Shown here: positions 48,701 through 62,300 of the stretch, in pieces | Layout: the number at the start of each line of letters is the position of its first letter | Position numbering within the stretch: the stretch's first letter is position 1 | From: Wuchereria bancrofti | Lineage: Eukaryota > Nematoda > Chromadorea > Rhabditida > Onchocercidae | Assembly (NCBI GenBank): GCA_005281725.1 | Contig: SSBO01000003.1 | Span: 5,766,495-5,830,494, forward strand | Length of the DNA stretch: 64,000 nt | Direction: 5' to 3' | Notes under the pieces: model-generated | The model's database searches: none | Told to the model about the DNA's origin: nothing | What the model saw: only the letters and a program-made list of their open reading frames with translations | Position numbers and translations under genes: made by a program

Positions 48701-50047
48701 TGAAAACACTCCAGCCGACAGACTTAGACAAAAAAATCAATTTTTAACCTGTCTTTCATAAGACAGGTTAAAAATTGTTGAGAACTTTGTCGTCGATCAG
48801 ATTCACGGATGAGCATCATAATGTACAAAGTTATCTGACTTTTTTAACAAAAACTCCAATACATGTGTTATTTTGATACTTGGTCAAGCTTAGTCCTTAT
48901 CACTATTTGTCCGTTTCATAGCTTCTGCCTTCATTTCAAAAAATTGAAGTTCAATTCGAAAATGAAATCTGAAGTGAAGGATGGCTACATTTTGTGAGGT
49001 AATTTGCTGTACTTTTCCTGTAATGTGAGAAATTCGAATATTTAAAAGACAATACATTTTACAGTGGTGATAGTTATGATGCACTGGAACAGGAGAAGAA
49101 GAAGCTGGAAAGAAAGAGGGCACGTAACCGTCTGGCGGCATCAAAATGTAGACAGAAGAAACTGCAAAAAATAAATGATCTCGAGAAACAGGTCTGGTAT
49201 ATAATGATTATTATTTTTTCAGAAGGTCTTTTTTATGTTTATTTTACCGACAAAGTAATTTATGTTTTTATTAGTTATACTTTATTTTGTTTTTCCTCAA
49301 TTTTTTTTTCAAGAATATGAATGCTTTTTTACTGTGACCTCCTGAAATTTGCGTCTGCTCAGAAGTCTGATATGAATCGAAGTAATTTTACATCTTGGAA
49401 ACCAAGCCTATATGGATTGCGTTTAATTGGAATACCACTTAGTCTTTTCGAACTACCTTGTCATTCTCTGCATTTTTTGCGGAAATCAGTGGAGCAGATA
49501 GTTTTTGTAATTGGCTGTTTGTTTTATCTTGTATTTAGACTTTTTAGTGGAATATCTGATGTATTCAGAAGCAATGAGTAGAATCGATCTCACGGTAATA
49601 AATGTTTGAAATTGGAAGTCGTAATTGCGTTGAAATATCCTCCAATATTCTGAAAAAAAATTGTCTTATATACTTTGTATGAGTAGTGCTGCCACACATT
49701 GTATTACATTTTAAAGATTCGTTGTTTATTCGATTTCTCAGTTTAAAGTGGAGGTAGAAAGGATTAAATTTTAGAAACAAAAACATTAGACTAGGTGTAC
49801 AACAATTTTATTGGTTGTCTAGTATCATTGCGCGTTTTTTTTATAAATTTTCTAAGAATTTGTTTTGTTGAAATATGAAGAAATTTGTTTGTTCGTTTTG
49901 TTGCAGGTGGAAGAAGAGAAGCTTAAAGCGAATCGTTTGAATGAGGATCTTAAACTTTTGGAGACATCTATTGCTCAGCTAAGGCAACTGCTTCAGGAAC
50001 ATCATAACAACGGCTGTTCTGTATCTGTTAAAGTGATCTCAACATAA
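42793..50047 (+). CDS. jun-1: Jun-type bZIP transcription factor, 7 exons
   Basis: Exons 42793-42988, 43269-43352, 45419-45581, 47311-47540, 47679-47844, 49065-49191 and 49907-50047 join in phase to 368 residues. The N-terminal part aligns with the c-Jun transactivation/JNK region: ISADLLDIIKASPTIGKMFS, then TTTPTPTKLLYPSE and QRQYAQGFIDALTQVQQLNG. The middle is Ser/Thr/Gln/Ala-rich. Exon 6 carries the basic region ERKRARNRLAASKCRQKKL with the Asn, Ala-Ala and Cys/Arg contacts intact. Exon 7 continues the zipper in the same heptad register (VEEEKLKANRLNEDLKLLET) and ends NNGCSVSVKV, echoing the C-terminal GC motif of Jun. It should act as a Jun/Fos or Jun/ATF dimer in the nucleus. The first exon is open upstream of the ATG back to an acceptor at 42777 (DFLKEM), so a further 5' coding exon is possible. 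AP-1 sites lie upstream. Confidence 0.92.
43931..44003. repeat. 38-bp tandem duplication
   Basis: GATAGTCATGTAGACTAGTT and the following bases are repeated with period 38 (43931-43968 and 43969 onward) and one internal difference. It lies in intron 2 of the Jun homologue, apparently a recent local duplication. Confidence 0.9.
46200..46650. promoter_or_regulatory. G+C-enriched island in Jun intron 3, possible internal promoter
   Basis: The sequence shifts from AT-rich intron to G+C-enriched DNA with GCT/GTT trinucleotide runs (46261-46285) and CGCC/CCGC blocks (46371-46415). Just downstream is an acceptor followed at once by ATG (46527). This suggests an internal promoter and first exon for a shorter isoform; it is inference from composition. 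Confidence 0.35.
46527..46631 (+). CDS. Candidate alternative first exon of the Jun homologue
   Basis: TTGCTTGTTTTAG is followed directly by an ATG opening MNQQVATIPAATLHVTPPSH then LANTLCTYTSYLLL and a stop at 46629. The composition (Ala, Thr, Pro, Val) is like the Jun middle region. A donor-like CT/GTTGTA at 46624 would join in phase to the exon at 47311. The donor is weak, so this is a candidate only. Confidence 0.3.
   Translation: MNQQVATIPAATLHVTPPSHLANTLCTYTSYLLL
47973..47995. repeat. (TA)n microsatellite
   Basis: About eleven TA units in intron 5 of the Jun homologue; simple-sequence DNA. Confidence 0.85.
48738..48777. repeat. Perfect 18-bp hairpin with 4-base loop
   Basis: The arms CAATTTTTAACCTGTCTT (48738-48755) and its exact reverse complement (48760-48777) flank TCAT. 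It lies in intron 5 of the Jun homologue. It is too compact for a standard pre-miRNA and may be a fold-back element like the one at 1647-1684, though the sequences differ. Confidence 0.9.
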
Positions 50048-53000
50048 TTTTAGTTAGCACAGTTTTTTTGTCTTTGCTAGTTTTTATTTGTAGTTTCACC
50101 TTCGAGGTCATTCATTGTTTCTTATGATGAAGGTATTGTTTGGGTTGAATAATTTCGAATTTTTGGATATTTCCAATTCATTCCAGTGATTGCGGACAAC
50201 TTTGAATGTTGAATATCTGATTACCGTATTTTTCGCTGTCACGAATTCGAGGTTGAAAAGGTATATCTTTATTCAGATTGGTAACAAAAAGGAATTTCTT
50301 GTTTACAATTTAATATTATCTTTAGCGATGAAATTTTGGTCGTGGGGGCTGTTGAATGACTCTTATTTGAACTTCTTTTAAAATAGTTTATAATTCTAGT
50401 TGAATTTGAGAATAGAAATGTGCTCTCTTGGGGATTCATTGCCAGTTTCCTGATTTCATGATGTTTTTCACCTGTATTTTGTGATTCTATTTCTGCCTTA
50501 TACATTATGCATTTCATTTGCCGAGAAACAAATAGCTATGTTTCTCTTATTACTTTTCCATGCTATACCGGAATCATTCCTGAAGAATTATAGCGATATT
50601 GAGTTGTACTGAAGCGATACTGCAGTAAGCAGGATTCCTCGCTATTCGAAACGAATTTTCCATTTTGCTTTTTTGGTCAGATTCTACGTTAAACTTATGA
50701 ATTATACGGTCTATCGTTGTCTTTGTTAATTTCTATATATTACAGGGCTAACCTTTATCATAATTGATATATTATTTCTCTTCCTTAATCCGGTTTTATC
50801 ATCATTTGCATTTGTAGCTGTTCCCATAACGGAAGATTTAAATTCATGTGTTGTGCAAAGCTTCACTTTGGTATTTTTATTTCAAGCTTCTTTATGTTCG
50901 TTCGTAGTGGTAATGAAATTATCTTGCAGAAACGGCGGTTGAGATATTAGATGGAACTTCTGGTCTCCAATAGTGTTTAACATTGATTATCTTCGGTACT
51001 TCTAAACGGTTTTGTGATACTTGCAAATTGATAATTGCTGATATGAGTTTTCCAAATGGATAAATTTTGGGCATCATGTTGCTTGTAAATTTTCACAAAT
51101 GCGAATTTTTAGATGTATCGAGTTGGGGTCGTTTTGCATAGTATCATCAATTTTCTATTTATGCGAACTGCAGTCATCTCTCAATTTGTATTTCTGTGCA
51201 TATACTCCTTGTCATTGTAATGGGGGGAGGGCAACTCCAGTATTCCAGTTTTATTAAGGGGCAACTAGGGAAAAGATTGAACTATATGGTAAACAATTTG
51301 AAGTCATGAAAAAGGTAATTTCATTCCACAGTATCTACTGTAACATAATGGAAAGAAGTCAGATATTAAAAGACACTTTGTTGGCTAGTTCTCTTCTGGA
51401 AATTGGTATTAACAAATGAGGAGTTTGGTGAAAGACGTGCCGGTTCTCCTTTGGAAAATGAATAAATTCAAGGATTTGGTGGACATTTCCCTACTGTTGA
51501 ACATGCATTAATTCCGGATTTAGGGGTATTAATTTCCAGACTGGGATAAACTAATTTAGAAGTCTATCATGATTCCGTATTTTTTGGTATAAATAAAGTT
51601 TCACGATTCATAAGTTCAAGACATTTTTATCAGAAATTACATTTTTAAGAGATTTCTTCAGCAGATATATTATTTTCTTTGTTTACTTAGAAAATTTTCG
51701 CATTTGCTTCAGTAGATAATGCTAGGTAACTTGACGAGAAGTGATAGCAAAATAACTTCCAGGTGCGTCATATAGGGACACCTTTTCGTATTTACATCTC
51801 AAATTTCACTTTGTTTTGTGGTTATCACTCAATTTTCTGTCTTATTCATTTCAAGTCGGACAATTCCACTAGCCCAATTGACATCCTGTAAATATATACT
51901 ACTGATTTTGTGGTATCTACCGTTGATCTTCTACTGTCAGAATACTCAGTATCATTATTGTCAATTATCAAAATAATTTTATTTTCAGTTTCCTCTGAGT
52001 GACAGAATTGACAGATCTTTTATCTTCTGAACCAATTAACTTAACGCATGAATAATTGAAATATAAGTAGCATATTGAGATAAAGATAGAATAAACTGCG
52101 CACAGTGATTTAAAATGTAAAGTAATCCTACATAGCAATTAAATAGTTTTGAATCATAGTCTTTATCGCCTGATATCAAATCATTACGAAAATGTTTTAT
52201 GGTAATCCCTGAGCTGAAAAATAAGATAATACTGATCTAATCTCATTCACCTCACCTTCTTGGCGCCGGCATACTTCCTTCTAATGCCTTGAGTTCTTTT
52301 GGTTTTAGAAATTTGTACAACTTGATTAAGTTACTTATTTTATTAAAGTTTTTTCTTAACTACTTATTGATACTAAAACTGATGTAGTGATAACTATTCC
52401 TACTTAAATATTTAAGTAAGTATTGCTAAAAAAATTAAGTATTCCCTTCTACTTTTTGTGATGCGCTTTGCTCTTTATTCTTTCAAATCAATCCATTATT
52501 TCAATTATGATAGGACAACACTGTTCAGCAGTTCCAGATAGTCTTATTTTTATTATATCGTTATCGTTATCTCTGCTTTAATCACTATTACAATCTTAAT
52601 TACTATCATGAAACGTTGACTAATATATTTCTCATAGGTACCTCAATCATAGCAACAAATATTTCTTCAATCATTTTCTTTGAAAGTATTTGGAAATGTT
52701 TCTTGAAAACTTGGATGAGACTGGCTTATGTCTAATTGTTTTCATTTGATTTTTTTTTGAGCTATAAAATGTTCATTCAGGTGTATCCATAATCTTGCCC
52801 TATCTTCAAGGTACTTCGGGAAGAATATGAATTATTTATTCGGAAAATGGTCTAGGTAAGATGAGTAAATCACGAATGGTTTGGCTGGAATTTTGAAAAA
52901 TCTGTTTATCCTAATTTGTTAAATACGAGATTGAATGCTGCATCGATGATAAGGAGGAGAAGGAGTCTACAACTGCGACATTTCCACAGTTCTTTTGAAG

Positions 53001-53326
53001 TTTCAAGATTCGAGGTACTTTTTAGGACAATATAACTTTGGGAGGCAAAAATCTGAACTTGTGACAAAGTACCAAATTTCCTATAAATTGGAGAAATTAG
53101 AATTTGGACCCCCTTATATTTTTTCCCAAAATCAACAATCATTTGGCCAGACATATCGTGGGTCCCCACAGACCAGAAAACTCCATTTGTTCAATATCGT
53201 TGTGGGTGTGTCGGGTTGAATGAAGCTGGGGCGGAGTCTTTCACCTCCTTGACATCCTTGGGCTATTAACTAAAGGAGCTAGGTTTGAACCGGTCAGGAC
53301 CTCCTAGATAGAAATCGAATAACCGG
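50048..53326. other. Intergenic, no gene seen
   Basis: The left part is probably the Jun-homologue 3' UTR. The remainder is AT-rich with no supportable gene. In 52900-53220 overlapping frames are open on both strands and the sequence is slightly less AT-rich, which could reflect an old interspersed repeat or the promoter of the agrin homologue. Confidence 0.5.
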
Positions 53327-56300
53327 ATGTTACTGATGATAATTCCTGTCCGGTTACTATTGCTATCATTAATACAGGGAACACTAAGTTCTCATGAATC
53401 TCATAGCTGCATATTTGATCCCGCGAAATTCAATGATTCGCTACAGAATGTACCACTTGTAATAAGTGCCACTGTATTAAATGTCACTGCTGATCCCAAG
53501 GATAATCGTCTACAGGTAATTTGAGATTTAATTATTCTTTACCGCTCATAACTTAAAGACTAGTTAGACCGTTTGCCGGGACTTCTGAATAATTTTTCTC
53601 CTCTTTTTTACTCAAACTCTTAGTTAGATCTCAAAATTTATTTTTAATTCAACTTATGCCGATACCAAATAACTACAACTATAATTTTTAAGATTCGTTA
53701 AATCCATATCTTATTTCAGACTTCGCACTATCCCAGAAATTTTTCAAAAAATTCCTTCTTTAACTTCATGCACTGCCAATAGTAAAATAAATGAATGGTT
53801 ATTCCAAAATGACTCACTTCCCTCACAAGTGTTCTAGTCATTTGTGGAAGAGGCGGCGTTTTTCTTTGCTTCACAGAGCTATTTGTGCTTGTTGCTTATG
53901 CAAATCTTAGCCGTTCACACAGTTATCCTTTCATTCTTTTTATCCCTAACCTTTGACCATTAATTCTCACCTTACTAAGTACCATCCTTTCCTCTCTTCT
54001 GTTCTTTCTTGGTTATGTTTTCTCCCTTATTCTTTGACAAAGAAAAAAGCTTTCAATAATACACAACATAGAATTGAGTCTTGTAGCAATTAACTCAAAT
54101 CAATAGCGATATGCTATGCCAAAAAAATAGACTACTGATTTGAGTATTAAACTTTTAGGAGTTCGAATTTAGAGTAGTTATAACATACAACCGGATATTT
54201 TGCGGGACGTTATCTGCCTTGTTCAGGGTCACATAGTTGTTACGAATACTTATATTAGTAAAGGAAGATTGATTAGTTGATTTTTTATTTGGTTAAGGTT
54301 TTATTTTCAGTTTAGGATCTTCTATTGACATCAAAAATATACATTATTTACAGTAAGTCCTATCCAATAATATATCTGAAATTGAAAAGTTGCTCAATTC
54401 ATTGTGATTGCACTCTTTTTTCTGTAAAAAGCAAATTTTTTTTTCTAAAGCTAAAAAAAAACGCTTTCTAAAGCCTAAAGCTCAGCTATTCCTTATGAGG
54501 TCAATCTCTGCAGCCAGTTATTATCTCTCTTCTGGATAACATATCTGTAAAAAAGGTACAAAAAACGATCACAAATAAGCAAAGAAACAGTTCAAGGCAA
54601 GTATTTAAAATAACAAATGTATTTATTTATTTATTTGAATACATTTTTGTGTATTGCTTGAATTAATTTAGAAATAAAAAGGAAAATGACAATGAGATAT
54701 CGGTTTTAGCACAGATGGATTCCCATAACTTACAAAAGTTTGTCCTTGCCACCTTCCATTACTAGCTTGTCGAGCAATTTATCATTGATCATCATCTTTT
54801 TTAAACTACACTTATACTTTGTTTGTCACAATTAAGCATTTTTATTTGTAGTTTATTCAAAATTTTTCAAAATTTTTAAAACAATGAAATGATGGATATT
54901 TCATTTTGTTGTACTTTTATAGTCTGATAATTTTGATTGCAGAGATACAGTAAAGTTAACTGCCATAATTATGCACTCAAAATGATATTTTCACTTAATA
55001 TAATCAAACCTTTCTTTTCTGGCCTATTTTCATTGCATTAATTTCATTGCTTTGGTAATAGAAAAGATAATTTCCTTTAAACTGCGACCTATGAAATATA
55101 TAACAATTATTTTTGTGTTATTTGCAGGCTGCAACAGTTAGAGTGAAAAGGATTTTTAAAGGTCTCAATATTATCAACAATAGGAAGAAAATAGTCATTC
55201 ATGGATTAGGCAATGTTCAGGTAAATATTTCTCTTTTGAATCTTTTGTCGTAAATTTCATTTTTTAAAAGTGTTAAGAAAAAGTGTTGAACTTTTTTTTT
55301 GATCAGTCCTTATTACTGTAATTAATGATGTTAGCTTGCTTTAATTACATTTTCGTTCGTTCCTAATCCTATTTTTCACTTCATCATTAATTTTCCACTC
55401 GTAAGTGCCTATCACTTTAAGAATGGATTTTTAATTCTTTTTATCAAATAACATTCTCAATATTAATAAGAAAAATCTTTGAAAATTGCTGCTTGTATTT
55501 ATCATTTTTCTGTATAAAGAACTTAGTTCAAATAATATACGGGAATAAAAAGTAAATAAGATAAAATATGCCAAGAAAGCAATGAGATGTTCAGTTGATT
55601 TGTTGATAAATGGTAATATCAAATATATTAATGGAACCGTGATTCTCTTTTGAAATTTTGCAGTTCAAGACTGGATTTGTTATCTGATTTTGTCTTTTTC
55701 TTCTTTTTTTTTGTTTTTCCTAACATATTTATTTATATGATTGCAGATCTGCCGGAGTGTTCTACATGAACGGGATACAAAGGTAATCCTCTTAAACGAG
55801 CTTAATGGATTGTTTTATCTTAATTCATCTTTGGTTCCCATTAATCTGAATATTCTCGACCAGCTTAATGCTCGCTTTCAAGGTAATCTTTTTCGTATTC
55901 CTTCCTTTCTCTTTTAAAATGGACCGAATAATTGCTCTCCGGAAGCAGAACAGAAATGGAAGCAACACTGATGCACTAACAATAAAACCAAACATATATG
56001 AAATTTTTATGAAAACGTGTGCGCTTTTAATCCTCTATTATTACTAACGGCTTTCCATTTTGCTGAACCTAAAGTTGAAAGTTAAGATGATCTAAGCAAT
56101 CTGGTCTAGATTTTCAAAGAACCTAGTTGAAAATGTCTTTTGAATAACTTGCAATTTTCTTTATCCATTTGCTTAACTATTTTGGTAGGTGCGGAAAAAT
56201 AAGTTCCCTCAGTTATCACGTCAATGGTTATAAAGGAAAAAACTAGCTGATATAAACCTTCCAACAAATTCTCCTTTCTATGTTCCAATTTTCGTGTATA

Positions 56301-59300
56301 CAACATTCTGCAATGTTTCACTTCAATAGGTTTATTGCTTCCTTTCCCTTCGTATCCATCTACCTCTATCCATTACGAAATAACAATTTGCATAAATTTG
56401 TATTTGTTACTTGTGCCGAAGAAATCCAGACAACACCGCCTAATTATCGCAGTTCCCTAATTTTTTTGAAACAAATCGTTTTGTATCCATTTACAGCTGC
56501 TGTTCATTATTGACTAACGAATGACTGGTTCCTTGATGTTTTGCTGCTTTTTCTTTTTTTTCGCTTCTCTTAATTGGCTAACATTTGGAGCTATCGAAGG
56601 TATATTATTGGGTTTTGTTTTTCTATCCATCTGCCAAATTTATAACAGATTTGAATTACGATCTTCTTGAAAGAATGAAAGGAAAGGGGAAATACTTCTT
56701 TTTTGAATCTGTTGGGAACTTTCTTTCTAGTGAACTTGAACTTCTATGACTTTTGTATTTTCATTTAAGACTTTAAAAAAACAAAGAAAATAAGTCAGTG
56801 CCTAGAATGCAAGAATTCGAATACAAGTAATTTTTCGAGCTTCTCTAAACTGTTTTTCTATTGTTGAAATTTTAATTAAATGAAGATAATCATTAACCAT
56901 ATCTTTTTTACTCGGTTTAACAAATGATAAATTGATATCTTCTGACAAATGATAAACTGATATCTGGAACAAGAAATTTTGATTGACCATCAAATTGTGA
57001 CATAATCTTATTGCACGATATTTGTTTTAGGTTTATGACGCATTAGGCATTAGGTCTAATTACTGGTCAGAGTAATTCCTAAATTAGCTCCAAAAAATAG
57101 AGATTGAAGAGAACTTTGGTCAGATTTTATAAGGATTATCTCCTTGTATATTTTTAGTTTAAGTTTAAATCTTTTTAAATCTAAGTTAACTTTAAATCTT
57201 TCTCTTTAAATTTAGTTTAAATCAAAATGAAATCCAAAAGCAGGTAATGCATGAAGTATTAATAATTATTTTTCTTAATAGAGACGTAAATACACAGTTT
57301 AGGATTATCTAGAGATATAGTATTCTTGGCGAGGTCGCTGCGATGAAATATTTGATTTCTTCAACTTTGATACTTGATTCACTATTCCATTATTCCAATT
57401 TATGGTTGTTTTAGGTTGGGTGCGCAAGAAGCAACGACACATAAAGCGAAGTGAGGATTTTATTAAATACTCCAATTACTGGAAATTTCTGAACGTAAAT
57501 GCCAAAAATTGTCTATTGAAATTCAAAACCTATGACATAATAAGAGAATTTTACTTAGAAGCAATAATCTAAATGAGTCGTAAAGCGCTTGAAAACTGGA
57601 TAAAGCAATCTTTTTCCTTGCTGATTTATTCCCTATTTAAACAGCATTTTTAATTAAACAATTAAAAAAAGTGTTTGATTTGTGAATGTTTTATTAAAAT
57701 GAACAATGATCACCATGTTACTCAAAATCGTACGCATTTGATTAGTAAGAGTTTTTTTAGCAAAATGTGAAGAAGTACGATGTCCTTATGGCGCTAAGTG
57801 TCGACCAAACAGGTTTAACCTTTCCGTAACCCTTAAAAATTTTGACAAATATTTGAAATTCGTCGGTAGTAGAACATTTTGTCATTAAACATTATTGGTC
57901 TTTATATGCAAGTTACCCAAATTAATGTTTGATTAAGATCAATTCTCGGGGAAACTTTAAATCTTTCAAAAATACAGCTGTTATCACAAAATACAACTAT
58001 ACATGTAGTATACCTTATAATGCAGAGACACTTTCATAACTAAGGGCCGAAATTGTGTTTGCACAGAAAGATCAATGGTAATATTTCGAATTTTAAGCGA
58101 ATGATTCGTTCAATTATTAAATTTATCTAACTAAATAATTTATTCAAATGAGAAGAGAATTGCAGTGGTGAATGCGAGTGTCGTTCTTTTTGTAATACAG
58201 CTGGTCCAACGGTGTGCGGTACGGATAGTGTGAGTTATCTCAGTGAGTGTCACCTCGCCGTACGCTCTTGTCTTGCGCGTTCGGAATTGAAGTCGGAAAT
58301 TAGAGTCAAACAAATTGGTGCATGTGGTGAGTCTTTCATTTATCGGTGATTCCATTGGGAAATAGAACTAAACAAATCCTAAAGACAATTATTGTATTTG
58401 TATATATATAGCAATACTACTTGATCAATTATATCGTTTAATTATATCGTTAAAATTTGATCAATTTTTGATTTTTTGCGTTATGACACGAAGGCAGTGA
58501 CAATATCTACCTTACAGTTAGTCCACTGCTGTCTGTATGGGATTTACTCGGGTACGAGATAGACGAAATAAATTATTCCACTTGCTACGGCCTTACTGAT
58601 TTTTGCATTGCAATCTAATAAACTTTCATTTGCTGACAAGAATTTTCCTTTTTATTGCTTTTACAGTTATTTTTAGATGCACACTATAAAAGTGTAACAA
58701 CTGCACTTTTCTCGTTAACTAAATTTGAACTTATCGGATTTCTTCCTAGTCTTTAAATTTTATATAATTTTACTTGGATTATAAAAACGAAGGGAATTAT
58801 AAAGCCGCTATTTTTAATTTCTGAGAGCTTAAAACCTACTCTTTTTAATATTGTTGCTTCTTGACAAAAAGAAATCAAATTTCATTGAGCTGAAAGAGTT
58901 ACATAAAATAGTGCCTTCGGGCATTACTGAAGTCAAACAATGATTTCTTCTCAGACTGAAAATTAAAAAATTGAAATACTTCTCGCCTTCCATCGTATTA
59001 CGAATAGTCGGAGGATGCATATAGCTAGAAATTGGCCATAGCTGTCGAATATTTATAACTCAGCCAAAAAAGCCCAGCAACTAATAACAACTCCTTCTTT
59101 TGGCTTCATCTTGTGATCTCTCACTCCATTCCATTCCATTGCTTCAGTTTCAGAAATAAATGACTGAAATGGAATCCTACTTCTTCAGTCAACGAAATAT
59201 CACGTCCAATATTATTCTTATGAAATATTTTCACTAATATTTCACTTCAACGCAATGTAAATTTTAAAATTATTCCTTTTTCTTATATTTAAAGTCCTAT

Positions 59301-62300
59301 TTTGTCTTCCTTTGCAAGTAAACGATTTTCTATACTTGATTAGTAATTCATTGCTTATACACCATCTCTGTGTTTCGAGGATTTTAATTTCGATTCAATT
59401 CAATGTTTTATTAAAACAACGCTGTTATTATCAGTATCAGCATGATTTACTGTATATTCGGTACTCTTTTTATTATATTGAATCTAAAATTAGTTCTAAC
59501 TTGTTACAAATGGACAAATGGTAAGTTTTCATACACCTAAACCTGATCTTAAACTGTTTTCATGGTACCATCAGTTGACAGTTTTCCTCCATTCTACTAG
59601 TCTATCGAGTTGAAATATCAGCAGTGAAGTGCAACTTTGAAAGTCTGGACATAGAATATTACTCTTATATGAATTGATTATTTTAACTTTTCCGGAATAT
59701 GAAATCAAGTTCTTTGTTTCCTTCCTCCACTACCTTTTAATTGCTTATTTCAATATTGCATCGTTATGTTATTCACTTTCTGTTCATTCTCTTCATTACT
59801 TTGAATAAAGTATTCGCAGACGGTCTTTTTAGAAAAACGTAATCCCTGCGAAGATCTGCGATGTGGACCTGGTGAGCAGTGTGTGATATCGGAGAATGGA
59901 AAAGGTTATATCTCAGCACACTGTGTATGTCCAGAACAGTGTGACAATTTTGGTGATAGTGTTGAATCGTCGCCTGTTTGCTCTAACGATGGAACCGATT
60001 ATCCATCTTTATGCCATCTTCGAGCACATGCTTGCAAGACGAAACGTAATGAAAGTGTGAAATATTATGGTAAATGTGGTGAGTGTATCTTTATAAATTT
60101 TTCTAAAACTCGATTTTCATGTATTCAGATCGCTAAAAACTGGATAAAAAGTTTCTAAAAAATTCTTTATGACTTCCTAACTTGATGTCAAATTATTTAG
60201 ATAAAACTGTTCAAATAATGTTTGGGATCTTTCTTGACATATGAATGATTGAAAATATTTAAAATCGATCTGGTATTCGGATCGGTTCTAATTATTTAGG
60301 ATTTCAGGTTTTGATTCAGAACATTCCATGACATCCGTCTAATTTAGCCTGCAATTCCAAATTTTTTCGGATTTTTACCAATTTTAAATTATGTTAAATT
60401 GGGAATTTTAGACCCTTGCAAGGATTTCATCTGTTCCGTAGGTACAGTATGCAAGGTGACAGCCGATCGGCGTGCTGAATGTCGTTGTTCACAACAGTGC
60501 GCTATGCATTCTGATCCTGTTTGCGCTACCGATGGAAATACGTAAGTTATCAATAAGAAAATCAAATTCACAAAATACTTAGAAACAAATGGAAAGAGAT
60601 ATAAATGCAAAGATTTGAAAATGTATGAAGAATTAAAAAAAAATTTAAGTTTGTATTAGTGATGAAATTACTATCGGAAGAAAAACATTTACTTTTCCTG
60701 AATATTCTGAAAGCTGTCACCATGTAAAAATTGAATATTTTCAACAATAACAAGTGTGTGAATGCAATTTATAATTTATATTGTCATAAGTCCTGATTTC
60801 TTTATTTGAGGTACGAAAATGAGTGTCTCATGTCGGTGTCAGCATGTCGCCATGATAATGAAGTCCTCACTTATCACAAAGGACGCTGCAGAGGTTTGTT
60901 TTCTAGCAATTGTTTGTCGCATTCAAAGTAACTTTCTGGTTTTTCATTTTTCTCAATGCTGCTTATCCAAACTCTGATGCTTAGCAGAAGATATTATTGC
61001 CAAAGATTGGTTTATGTCCGCTTCCACTCCATCTAGGAATATTCTATCAAGTATCATGAATACACATCAAAAAATTACCTCGATCTTGTTAAAATTCAGT
61101 TAATAGGTCTTTTTTTGCAGATGACAATCCATGTAAATTGATCCATTGCTCAGAATTGGAGACGTGTCACATTCAGGAAAATGGTAAAGCCGTATGCAGA
61201 TGTACTGAATATTGTCCGCCTGTTACGAAGCCTATTTGCTCAATCGTTAGTTTTCATTTTGTTTGATATCAGTAAACTGAGTGTTTCTTAAGAATATCAT
61301 TGATTTAGCCTTAGTGTCAGAGTCAACTACTTCAAAACAGTTGGAATGATAACAAATATGCATAAGAAATCTTAATAACAAGTAACATTAAAGCTCATTA
61401 ATTGTCTTCTCTTCTAGTTATTTAGCTTTCTTAATAGACCTTTTTTACAGATGAAAATCCATGTAATTGATTAATTGCAAAAAATTACTCACACGTCACA
61501 TCATATAAAAGAACTCTAAACGAATCCTTTGCTTTAAATATTATTTATAATGTGCGTAGTTGTCAGACGCTTTTTCTTATCTTTTCAACCAATTTGATGA
61601 CCTTTGTTAATATTCCAGAATGGGAAGACGTATGATAACGAATGTGTAATGCGACGTTCCGCATGCATGTCAAAGATACAAAATGCAGTACGACATGCAG
61701 GTCCTTGCGGTAATTTCTTCATTGTTCTTGTTAGTAAATCGGAAATGCATCTTTCTCTTTAAAAAAATAATTTTCCTTCATTGAAAGCATTAAAAAGATA
61801 TTTCAATGTTTTTTCATAGAACTTTGAACTAAACAGGCAATAAATAATTTAAGTGTGATTTTATTAATTAGTTTTGAAATTTTCGAGTGCAGTACATTTT
61901 CTGCAAAGAATTAGGATAAATATTAGATTAGACTGAAGAATTTATTTGAAAAAACGACAAAAGTTTGCTAAAGCAATTTTAAAAGCACTAAAACATAAAT
62001 AATATGAAGGTTTTGGTGTATGCGCTGGTTATGATGGTTGTCGACCATTCGAAGTATGCATTGACCGAGATGGACATCCAGTATGCGAATGCGAAGCTTG
62101 CGATTCGCAACTCAACGAAGTTTGTGCATCTGATGGCATCACATATGCAAATGAATGTAAAATGCGTCTCGAATCTTGCTTGACTAACAAATTCATTTAT
62201 CAGAAGTATAGTGGAGTGTGTGGTCAGTTTGAGAAATATTTATTTGTAAGCTATGAAGTATCATCGTTCCAATTGTTTGCTTGCATAATCAATTAGCTAA

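Noticed and set aside
52906..53219. Frames open on both strands just before the agrin start
   Set aside because: No family match or splice borders; a possible old repeat cannot be shown without a genome-wide search.
53230..53312. tRNA-like B-box (GGTTCAAACC on the minus strand) with short inverted repeats
   Set aside because: No matching A-box, T-stem or acceptor stem could be paired around it.
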